A stretch of 64,000 nucleotides of DNA, from contig QJNS01000175.1 of assembly GCA_004154925.1 (NCBI GenBank), forward strand, positions 103,739-167,738, given 5' to 3'. The stretch's first letter is position 1. Each line of letters begins with the position of its first letter. The notes beneath the pieces were generated by a model. That model worked only from the letters and a program-made list of their open reading frames with translations. It had not been told where the DNA came from and searched no databases. Below are positions 26,601 to 37,049 of this stretch, one piece after another. Both the position numbers and the translations under genes were made by a program. Source of the DNA: Monosporascus cannonballus (lineage: Eukaryota > Ascomycota > Sordariomycetes > Xylariales).

Positions 26601-28933
26601 TTACAAATTTTAATAAAAATATTATATTTTGAATCGACTTCATCGCTGAAATATTTAGGTAACTATTATAAATAATAAAAACGTTTTAAGAACTTAAAAA
26701 TGTAATTGTCAATAATTTAATATTAATTTTATATTCTTTAATATATATCTCTAGGTTAAAAACCGATATTCTATATTGCCTACTAAATGAATTAATTTAA
26801 TAGCAATTAATGAATATAAACTACGTTTTATTGTATTCTTTCAGTATGAATTAAAAAAGTCGAAATTAATATTACTGTTTCAATAAATAAATTATAGTTT
26901 TTATCATGGTGTTGTTCAAATGTATAGGTACCTTCATGAAGAATATCTTTATTAAATTAAAGTTTGTATAGATTATCAAATTTTATTTATTTTATTATAA
27001 GTCAAAGAATTTGCAGAACGATAATTGTATTACGCGAAAAAACATCAAATTTCGATTTCGTTATTAATTAGAAACAGGACATAAAAAACAGTGAAACAAA
27101 TATCTTAAATAAATAATTAAACTTCGAAAGTACTTTATTAAAACTAATCATAAATATTTGCCGCTACTTTAAAATATATATATATTTATGATATATTATG
27201 ATAATACGAAGGACATTTTACAAGATCATTTAAACTTTACAATAATTAATGATAACCTTAAAAAACCAAACATTAAATATATTATAAATAGTGTACAAAT
27301 ATACATTCCTCTCATATTATATTTTAAATATTAATTATATAAATATTTAAAGGTTTACGAAACCGTAAAATGGTTTTAATACATTTATTATATTTTAAAA
27401 ACTAAATTAATAATTTCAAACATACTATAATGAGAAAACTTTCATATTGTAATTACATTATAAATATATTAATTCTACTAAATTATTATAATTGTTATGA
27501 ATATAAATGTGAGAATTTCTATATTTGGAAATTCGTTGATAAAAGCTCCTTATATTATTATTTTCGTAATTATTGACAAACTTATATAGCTTTATTATTT
27601 GTTTTATTTATTTAAAAATATTTATACTAAATAAATAATAGTAGTTTTTAAAAACAGTTTGCGAATATATACAAATTATTATCGATAAAAATATTACGTT
27701 TATTTTAACTTCTAATAAGCTTTCATAATATAATCGATATAACGTATAAATTATTTAATATTTTTCAAATTTAAGTAGATAAATAAGCAAAGCAATTACA
27801 TTAAACATTAAAACCATATTTACGATATTATATTGATTGTAAATAATATAACTGAAGTAGATAAACCATTGATTCGGAATTAAGTTTTAGTATTGCATTA
27901 TTATAAAAATAATAATTGATTCTAAAATAATCTAAATATAACACAAGACTTTAAAAGAAATAAAATAATACATATTTTACTTAACAAAATATCTTCGGTT
28001 TTATAAATATAATTAAATAAAAACAACGAACCAAAAAGTCGATTTTAAATTTCTTAATGTGTATAAAATTACCAAAAGAACTTTAAAGAATAATTACCAT
28101 TTAAATGTCTTACTAAAAATTAAATTCTATTTTATTTTTCATGTTTTATTACTTAACTTAATAGTAAATACCAATAAAGTTTAAAGGAATAAAATAACCT
28201 AAAGGCGAAAAAGGAAACTATATACGAAATATAAAGATTTAACATAGAAAAAAAACGAAATTTCGCTAGTATTTAATTTAATGGAAAATTATTCTAAAAT
28301 TCGAAAACACTTAAAAATTTGCCAGAATTTTATTGGCGTTTAACGGTTATTAAAAACTTTTATTAATATCTCCAAAATCGCTCAAAATAATTCTTCAGTC
28401 GAAATTCTCGAAAACGAATTAATCGAAAAAATTCATAAATGATGCGGTTATAGTAATTTCGAGTTTTATTTGTTTTCGTTCGTCCAGTTTGTGTATTGAG
28501 TAAATCTTATAGTTAATAATCTTAAATTCTTTTCGAAAATCTTTTTTCATATAGTAAACGAAAAAAATGGCTAGTAATTTTATTAATAGTGCGTAATTTA
28601 TGAGTTCAATTTCCTTTGCTTTCTATTAAAGTTGTAAAAAGGTTTCTTTTTAATAACAGTTTATTTATTGTTTAAATATTTTTCTTTTCTTTAATGCAAT
28701 ATAAAAGATTAATCGAAACTTTCGAACTCTCGTAATAACGATAATTCTTTTTATATTCATTATAATGATAAATTCATAAACCTATTTAAAATTTTATGCT
28801 ATTTTGGAATTGCGACGTATATACCATTATTTCAAAACTAAAGTTGATTAAAATAAATAGCTATATATTTTAATTCTTTTTAATAGTTAAAATATTTCTA
28901 AACTTTATACTTAATAATACAATTCGCTATTAT
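20693..28933. other. 8-kb AT-rich tract, no gene
   Basis: No LTR, transposase or host gene could be recognised. Short open stretches such as 23812-24012 (minus) are hydrophobic and low in complexity. Small patches with more GC (about 20700-21100, 22200-22340 and 28200-28500) may be remnants of older insertions; none gives a recognisable protein. Confidence 0.65.
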
Positions 28934-29351
28934 TGTAACGGCTAGGCTAATTAACCAACTATTAAACCTAAGTCGACGGGTTTATGTTAGCAGGAGTATC
29001 GTAGGATTCTGAGCAATGGATATAATAACGTATTACGTCTCGTAATATTAAGGGCGTTTTGGATAACGAATTGTTATTACAAGTTAAAGCTATTTAAACT
29101 ATGGAAATAACGAACGTATATATCTTTATTTCGGCTTAAGGTATTTTCCCTGGCTTAACGCCGTCTTGTTAGCTAAGATCCTTTAAGCCCCCTTAAGTCC
29201 TTTTAAGGGCTTACCTGGCTTAAAGCCATTAAGCCAATAAAATCCGTTAAGCCCCTTTAAACCCGTTACGTAACTTTTTGGCCTGGGTCGGAACCATTTT
29301 CTTGACGGTTCCGACCGTCCGAAGAAGGGCCAAAACTGTTAGGTCATAATA
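28934..29351 (-). repeat. LTR of chromovirus copy 2 (3' LTR in pol sense)
   Basis: 418 bp, TGTAACGGC to ATAATA (mutated ATAACA). The half starting at about 29130 is unlike copies 1 and 3: it is full of GGCTTAA/TTAAGCC words, whereas the first 190 bp match the other LTRs of the lineage. Confidence 0.93.
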
Positions 29352-29442
29352 CGATCTCCCCTTTTCCAAAATCTTTGTCCCTAAAAATCAAATTATTTGT
29401 TTATTGGCTTTAATAAGTAACTTTCCCTTTTTTATACTTATT

Positions 29443-29967
29443 ATGTCGGGTTGTATCGAAAAACGTCGTTTTCGGAAACGTATTAACGCTTTAGTTTTTT
29501 CAAAACGTATTAATCGTTTTGGTTTTATTATATCGTTAAATTTCTTATGTTTTCGTTATAAAACGGAAAATAAGGTATATAAAGTTTATTATAACTCGGG
29601 AAAATGTACGCGTTATACCGAATACGGCGGTCCCTATAATCTATTTGGTTTTTCCGAACTAGAGCACCGAAAATTTATCGCAAAAAAAAATCGTTTAGAA
29701 TTAAAAAAACGTATGGCGGAAGAAGAACTGCTTAAGGTTTAGCAGCATTTGAACGAATTATTTAATTGCTTAAGTCGCTTGCGAAAACAGAAAAAACTTT
29801 TTCGTACCTATGGTATCGAAATGTTTCGTTACGGTATTTAAAGTACGGAGGCCATGGAGGAATTCGAACGTTTGGAAAAAAAATAAAAACAGTTAAAGGC
29901 TGCCGTCGCGGCTATTACGTTAACGCAGGCCGCGGCCGACTGGCCCGATATTCCGGCTATTAATTAG
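29443..29967 (+). pseudogene. Antisense accessory ORF of copy 2 (Cys-cluster/coiled-coil type)
   Basis: Reads plus, opposite to pol, between the left LTR and the chromodomain. One frame runs from ATG 29443 to a TAG at 29965-29967, interrupted by three in-frame stops (the first TAG at 29740-29742, followed directly by CAG). The N-terminal part has a spaced pattern in which Tyr occupies expected Cys sites (GKCTRYTEYGGPY). Then come charged helical segments (RLELKKRMAEEELLKV, RLRKQKKLF, AMEEFERLEKK) and an Ala-rich tail with AAADWPDIPAIN. This suggests a small Cys-cluster protein with a coiled coil. Function unknown. It is the best-preserved copy in this window; homologues are seen in copies 1 and 3. 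Confidence 0.6.
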
Positions 29968-29999
29968 TTAACCGTTAATTAAGACGCGCCCGTTATTAT

Positions 30000-32900
30000 T
30001 AATAAAAGTTTTTCAGCAGGCGTTGGGCGTTAATAAGATTTTTGGCGGGTTCCCAAAAGTTTTCGGAATCCGGGTGATTTTTTCATTTAATTAGGTACTG
30101 GGTATATCCATCTTATTTTCTTATATTAAGGATTTTCTTTATTTCGTATACCTATTCGTTTTTTACTTTTATATTATTTTATGCCGTTCGCACCTTAATT
30201 ATATCTGTTGTTAATTTAAATAAAAAAATGTGAAAAATTAGGTGGAATTTAACTTTTAGTAAAAATTCTAACCGGTAATTATTTTTTAAGATTTTCTTAA
30301 TAATTTTATATAAACCGATATACTTGAAATCAAGTTTTTTGCTAGGTTTTTTTATCTGGATATTTTTAGTTACCAGGTAAATTATTTCTTTTTTTTCGAA
30401 AATTAATCCTTTTAACTTTTTCTCGTTATAATACTTGCTTATTTGATTCCATACGAATTCTAATTTTGTTTTTATTTTTTAATATAGTTATCGTAATTAT
30501 TTTAATGTAAGAATTGCTTTAACGTTAATTAGATTATCGTCGCGTGCTTTTTTGTAAATTTCTGGAATAACACCGAAATTTGTATTAAATAATGTTATTT
30601 TAATGCTTTCGTAATAACTGGTGTTATAAGTTAATTAAATAATAGGTAATTTTTTAACCTAATTATTTTATTTGTAATTAACGTAATATCGTAAATATGT
30701 TTCCAAAATTTGGTTCGTTCGTTCCGTTTGTCCGTTTATTTAAGGTTTGAACGTACTAAATAATTTGTGATTTAGGCCGATTTATGCCATAAGGCCTTGC
30801 CAGAACTTAGATGCGAATGTCGATCCTTTATTTAAAATAATTTCCATTAATAATTTATATATATTAAAAACGTTTCTGAAAAAGATATATGCTATTTGTT
30901 TTATATTGGTATCCTTATAATAAGGTAAAAAATAGGAAAACTTCGTGAACCGATCGACGATAACGAAAATGCTATTGTAATATATTTCTGTTGCTGGATT
31001 TTCGGACAAAGGAAATTTAATAATAAAATCCATAATAATTGAATCCTATAATCTTTTTAAGATTGGTAACGGTTATAACTCTTTATAGGGCCTATATCGT
31101 TATGTTTTAGCCTTATTACAAAGGTTATATTATTATCGTATTTTCTGGATTATTATTTTTGTCTTAGGAAAAAAATATATGCGCTAAAATCGCTTTAGGG
31201 TTTTATGGATCCTTGGATATCCATATAACTGATATTCGTATATATTTCGTACCAAATCCATTTAACATTTTTCTAGAACTTATACTTTATTTGTTCTTTG
31301 GTTTTCTGGGAGACCGTTATTATATCGTTAGATCTTTTGATATAAGTCTAAGGGTATTGCCCGAATTGTCGTAATCCGTTACGGGCGTAAATACTTTTCT
31401 GTAATAGTATTAAAAATTATATAATTAATTTTGACCAACTTTTCTTCGAGGTCTGGTCGTTTACTTAAGGCGTTTACTTTGTTATTTTCTAAGCCCTTTT
31501 TGTAAATAATAACGAAGTCGAAGTTCGCTAATTCTTTTGCGTATTGTAATTATCGTCCGGTAAATTTTCTGGTCGTAGTAAATCGGGTAAAATTTTAATA
31601 ATCCGTATAAATTTTAATCTGGTGCAAATTTCCTTTTAGGAAATACCTAAATTCGCGGAATACCATAATAATGGCCATAAATTCCTTATTTAGAATGCTG
31701 TAATTAAATTCGGCTTTTTTTAATTTATATAAGAAAAATGCGATAAGGTATAATTTGCCTTAATTATTTCGTTATCCGATTATTACGCCTAACGCGTAAT
31801 CCGAAATATTGGTTTTTAGTTTGACGGGGCGACTTGGATCGTACATAATTAGTATTGGTTCGTTAATAATCGCATTTTTAATCTTTTGGAATGCTTTTTC
31901 CGTTTTGGGCGTCCATTTGAACTTTTTTTCTTTTTTAGTAAGGTTAATTAGGGGTATGGCAATTCTGCTAAAATTTCGAATGAATTTTCTGTAATAATTG
32001 GCAAATTTAAGGAATGCCTGTATTTTTTTAATTATCGTTAGCGTTTGTTATTTTGTAATTGTAGCGATTTTCTTTAAATTTATTTTGATATATCTTAGGG
32101 TAATAATATGTCCTAGATATTTTATTTTTTATTTATAAAATTAGTTTTTTTTTGCGTTAATTAATAATTTTGCGTTTTATAAAGCTTAAAAAACTTTATA
32201 AACGTATTTTGCGTATGTTTTTTCCGTTTTTAAAAAAATAAGAATATTATTAAAATAATATATAACAAAAACGTTGAGGTATTTTCGCAGCACATAATTT
32301 ATTATCCGTTAAAAAGTTGCTAATACGTTCGTAAATCTTATTAACGTAACCAAATACTTAAATAATCCGTATTTCGTTTTAAATATTATTTTCCATTTAT
32401 GTCCTTTTTTAATTTTAATAAGGTTATATTTATTTTTAAAATCAAATATTATAAACCATTTGGTTTTATAAAATCGGTTTTTTATTTTTGTAATTAAAAA
32501 TAATAATATTTGGTCCTTAATAATAATTTCGTTTAGTTATTAATAATTAATTATAAATTGCAATTTCCTATTTTTTTTAGGTACGAAAAACATAAGGTAC
32601 CTTGCGGGTAATTTCGAAAATTAAATCTATCCCTTTTGTAACCGATTTTCCAAATATTTTTTAAAAACGTATAATTCGTTTCCGCTAAAATTATAAATAA
32701 GGTAAAATTTCGTTAAAAAACCTTTTTTAAGGATAATTTCGTAGTCTTATTTATTATGTTCTAATAACTTTGTATTAAGTTCTTTTTTAAAAAATTACTT
32801 ATATTTATGGTATTATGGTAACATATTAATTAAATTTTTTAACTTTTAGGGTTATTATTTTAAATCGTTATTTAATTACCGTAGCTTTGCTTTAATAATA

Positions 32901-35480
32901 ACAATAATACGTCATATTTTTCTCTGATGCCCATTTTTTTTTTTTATGTTTTATCCCTTTGGGTAATAAGGTATTTGTCGTATCCTTATGCCTATATTCG
33001 TTATTATTTTCGATCGAATATTAAGATTTTTTTTTTTTAAATCCTACCTATTAATGGGGTATAAAACGAATTTTACCTGGCTAATCCTTCCGTCGATTAA
33101 GGCCTTATATTAGTACATCCATAATTTTCCTAAAATCATATCGTAATTCTTAAGTAAAACGATATCGAAATTAATCGTTTAATATTATCCTTAAATAAAA
33201 ATTTTAAAGTAATTAATTTCGCGTAAGATTTTTTTATTATTATAAGCGAAATTCTGACCTTTGGCGTTCGTCGTTATATAAAATTTTAACTTATATTTTC
33301 ATAATAATTTAAATTTATTAATTATATCTGGTATAATGTAATTTCCGCCTAGAGTTCCGTAATCTATTATTGCAATATACTAGTACGTTCTAATTCGTAT
33401 ATCTAAAGTAATAAGGTTATTAACGGTTCCTATTATTACGTTTAAAGCCTTTTTTAGGAATTCCTTTTAACTTTTCTGGATTTCGTTATCCTACGGCTTT
33501 TTTATAAGTAACTTTCGTCTTTTAATTCCTTTTCGAATTTATCGAATCTTATTTATATTTCTTTATATAATACGTTAAGTTATTATATTTATTGTTTTTG
33601 TCGGCGTATTATGCCTTCAAATTATATTAATTATTTTTAATTTTATTAAATTTTTTTTCTTTATTAGGTAAATTATTCCTTAATGTGGCGTATGGTTTCC
33701 TATTAAGCTTTATTTCCTTTTTACTAAAGGTTTCGTATAAATCGTTAAATTTTTTCCTTTAAGGTTTATCATTTATCAGGATCTATAGTAAATGTTAATT
33801 GAAAATAAAGGTCCGTAATAACCTTTTGGCAATACTTTTTTATAATATGTTAAATTAATTCTTTTTCCGTTTAGTAATTATATTACTTATAATAATAAAA
33901 AGGGTTTTCCTATAAGTACCATTTTCCTTTAGGCCAGCTTTTTATTACTGCCAGCTAAAAAAAATCGTTTTTAAGGGTTATAAATCGAAAATGCCGATAT
34001 TATTATTTATCGTTTTTATTATCTCCCGTTCGGTTAGGGAAATTAAATCCCTTATAATACATACGGGTAATCTTATTATAAATATATCGTTTCCATTTTT
34101 TATATTAAGGGTAATCCCGTCGTCGGCAATAAACAGCATATATTTTGTTATATCGATTAAAGGTTCCAAAATAAACCTTTTCCGTTTAATTTTAATATTT
34201 TTTTAATTATGCTCTTAAAATATCCTATTTTATTCGAAACGCCTTTTGGAATAATCTCTGGGCTTTACGCATTTTTTATTAAATTTTTTATTACGGTAAG
34301 CCTGGTATATATTTAGGCCGAATTATGTTAATAAATTTCTCGTTTTTTTGATTTTCCTTGGGTTATCCCTCGGGTATAGGTTTTCAATTATTCCGTCGTA
34401 ATTTTTTGGGTAAAGAACATTTATAAGCCTTATGTCCCTTTTTTCTGCAATTATAGCACTTAATCTGGTTCCAATCCTTCTTATAGGTGGCTCCCAGTTC
34501 CATAAGGCCTAATTTAATGTTATAAGAAATGTTGTTACGCCGAGGAATATTAATATTAGCTGTATATCGGGATTTGTTATTATTTTTTCCTTTAGTTCCT
34601 CTAATACGCCAGGCATATTGCCGGTTATCAATTTTAATTATTATAACAATATAATCCGATAAATAATTAGGCGGGTTAAGCTTGAAAAATTCCTTTTATA
34701 TTTCTTTCTTTAAGTTATCGAAAAATTTAGCTATTAATGGTTTTTATCCTTAATTCAGCTTGGATATTAATTGAACCAATACGCTGCCGTACTTAGATAT
34801 CAATCCTTTTTATCGTAATTATTAAATTTGCATTTTGGCCTTTATTTTTTCGTTTATTATTCCGAAAGTTTTTGTTAACGTTTATTCGAATTGTTCGTAA
34901 TCGTTATATACCCGCATTATTTCCGGATTGCGTTTTTCGACTAACAAAATAACGTATTTTTTTATAGCCGGCTTAAATTAAATAACCGCGTTTTTGGTAA
35001 ATCGTTTAACCGCGAACTTAATTTGTGTAATAAGCATAACAAATCAAATGGGAAAATACCCGAAATACGTTTAATATTAGGTTAAAAACAATTATAATTT
35101 AATCGAAATTCTATTAAAGGATTTTAATTTAAGGGGTTTAAAAACTTTTCCTAATTCCTTGGTAAAATTTAGCTAAATAACCTAGTTCGGCCGAAAGGGC
35201 TTTCCGGTTTTGGGAATTTTTCCTTTTTCCTTAAGTTTCTTATGGGCAGCTTAGAAAAACGTAATAAGGTTATTTTTGTTTTATTTAAGCTAAATAATGC
35301 GTTCGTTTATAGCATCCAGGCGTCGAAGAACTTCCTTTCGAAAAAGGCGAAGCTGCTCTTTTTTTTTCTCGGATTCCATTTTAATATTAAGGTCTTTAAG
35401 GACCTGGTAAGTGGGCTGTTCGGGCTGTTTGCTAGTAAATATAATGTCGGCGGTATTGCTCAAAATCTGACGGTATTACT
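30000..35480 (-). pseudogene. gag-pol remnant of chromovirus copy 2
   Basis: Read from high to low. Gag occupies about 34480-35480 and ends in an intact zinc knuckle CX2CX4HX4C (CYNCRKKGHKAYKC, 34417-34458), preceded by NQI. The protease-type segment IIDYGTLGGNYI has its active site D-Y-G at 33356-33364. The reverse transcriptase spans about 32000-32900, with the catalytic YxDD-equivalent mutated near 32250-32300. RNase H lies near 31550-31750. The integrase core is open in 30782-31033, with MDFIIKFPLSE and VIVDRFTKFSYFLPY; the second catalytic Asp is replaced by Asn (LNKGSTFASKFW). Chromodomain coding lies near 30000-30080. The plus ORFs at 31809-31994, 33991-34206 and 35242-35541 are shadows. 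Confidence 0.88.
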
Positions 35481-35498
35481 AAATAAAAGCTTGCAACG

Positions 35499-35916
35499 TA
35501 TAACGGCTAAACTAATTAACCAATTATTAAACCTAAGTTAACGGGTTTATGTTAATAGGAATATCGTAGGATTTTGAATAATGGATATAATAACGTATTA
35601 CGTCTCGTAATATTAAAGGCATTTTGGGTAACGAATTATTATTATAAGCTAAAGTTATTTAAACTATGGAAATAACGAACGTATATATCCTTATTTCGGC
35701 TTAAAGTATTTTCCCTGGCTTAACGCCGTTTCGTTAACTAAGATCCTTTAAGCCCCCTTAAGTCCTTTCGAGGGCTCACCTGGCTTAAAGCCATTAAGCC
35801 AATAAGATCCGTTGAACCCCTTTAAGCCCGTCACGTAACTTCTTGGCCTGGGTCGGAACCACTTTCTTGACGGTTCCGACCGTCTGAGGAAGGGCCAAGA
35901 CCGTTAGGTCATAACA
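35499..35916 (-). repeat. LTR of chromovirus copy 2 (5' LTR in pol sense)
   Basis: 418-bp partner of 28934-29351. The inner end TATAACGG is the mutated form of TGTAACGG; the outer end ATAACA is intact. Confidence 0.93.
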
Positions 35917-36395
35917 ATTGTTAAAATATATTTTATGGAAAATAACAAGCATTAAAAATAAAAACTTTAAAAAAAGAAACTTATGTTATAATCTAAACTA
36001 AGGTCGGTTTCAAAACACAGTCGGATTTACATAAGCAGATTACGTAATTAGAAAATTTTTAACGTTAAGATTTGAATAAATCAAAACAAAATTAATCCTA
36101 TCCAGTGAAATTAATTATATAATAAATTTAAAATTTAATAAAGATTTATTAAACATACGTAAAATATATAGGCTTGTCATTTCTACAATTTAAATAATAC
36201 TAGTTTATAGTATAATTTCGTTGTCTGACGTACCTTTGGCGTTATAAAATATAATTAAGTTATTTTATTGTTCAAATTTTTACGAAATTTCTACTAACAT
36301 AAACCTATACGACTAGGATTAATAGTTAATTAAACTCTCTAACCGTCATATTTTGTTTTAATTTTTGAAAAATTATAAAGCCGAAATATTTACTT
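35917..36395. other. AT-rich spacer
   Basis: Between copy 2 and the MULE-like fragment. No gene or repeat was recognised. Confidence 0.6.
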
Positions 36396-36622
36396 TTAGT
36401 TTTTGACCCGGTTAGCTTTGACAATTGCGATAAAGAGATAGTCCGTTTTGTGTGTGCTAAACCGCCAAACGCTGTTGCCATCGTTTTTCTTAGCCCTGTC
36501 GCGGTCGCAGTATACGTTATATTTCGTATATTTGCCGGAGGCGTCGGGGTTCGTTCTATTACTCTTCAAAAGCTGATAGTTATTAGGGAATGCGAAGCGA
36601 TTTAGGAAATTCATAAGTTTAC
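36396..36622 (-). pseudogene. MULE-type transposase N-terminal fragment, disrupted
   Basis: Minus-strand open segment of near-normal GC. Its protein contains NNYQLLKSNRTNPDASGKY, then YNVYCDRDRAKK and VWRFSTHKTDYLFIAIVKAN. The order 'Cys-Asp-Arg ... Ser-Thr-x-Lys-Thr-x-x-x-Phe' resembles the FAR1-like zinc-binding N-terminus of fungal MULE transposases, with Tyr in place of an expected Cys. Upstream coding is cut at 36622 by chromovirus copy 3. The first four residues of the longer open frame (to 36635) are LTR sequence. Family assignment is from memory of the motif, not a search. Confidence 0.45.
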
Positions 36623-36998
36623 TGTTACGGCCCAACGGGTTGCGGCCTTAAAAAACGGTCAAATAAGGATCATACGGACCATCCTATGAGTTAAGTAACG
36701 GTGATCACTGCCAAGCCAGTGATTATTAGTAATTAAAGATGATCCCAAGTAATTATAATTACCACTAACGGCGTGATCACGAATAATCAAGCCAAGAAAA
36801 AGAAGGATATATACGCTTATTAATTCCATAATTTAGATAGCTTTAGCTTGTAATATAACATTATTACCTAAGGCATTTTTGATATTACAAGACGTAATAC
36901 GATAACTATATTTATTATTCAGATTTCCACGATACTTCTGTTAATATAAACCCGTCGACTTAAGGTTTAATAATTGGTTAAACCGTTAAGCCGTTATA
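36623..36998 (+). repeat. 5' LTR of chromovirus copy 3
   Basis: 376 bp, TGTTACGGCC to CCGTTATA (mutated CCGTCACA). The last roughly 190 bp, from GGATATATACG, match the other LTRs of the lineage in inverse orientation; the first half is private to this copy. Confidence 0.93.
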
Positions 36999-37049
36999 CG
37001 TTACAAGTTTTTATTTAATAGTACCGTTAAATTCTAAGCAATATTTAAT

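Larger units (their letters stand above)
28934..35916 (-). mobile_element. Ty3/gypsy chromovirus copy 2 (full length, mutated)
   Basis: Complete 6983-bp element, pol on minus. The LTRs at 28934-29351 and 35499-35916 are both exactly 418 bp. Target copies are ATTAT (28929-28933) and ATTGT (35917-35921), again one TpG-to-TpA difference. The polypurine tract adjoining the left LTR (29352 onwards) reads GGAAAAGGGGAGATCG in the pol sense. This is the least damaged of the long-LTR copies: its zinc knuckle is intact and its accessory ORF has long open pieces. Confidence 0.95.

Noticed and set aside
35242..35541. 99-codon plus ORF at the end of copy 2
   Set aside because: Antisense to gag and running into the LTR; no conservation in the corresponding frame of copy 1 was seen.
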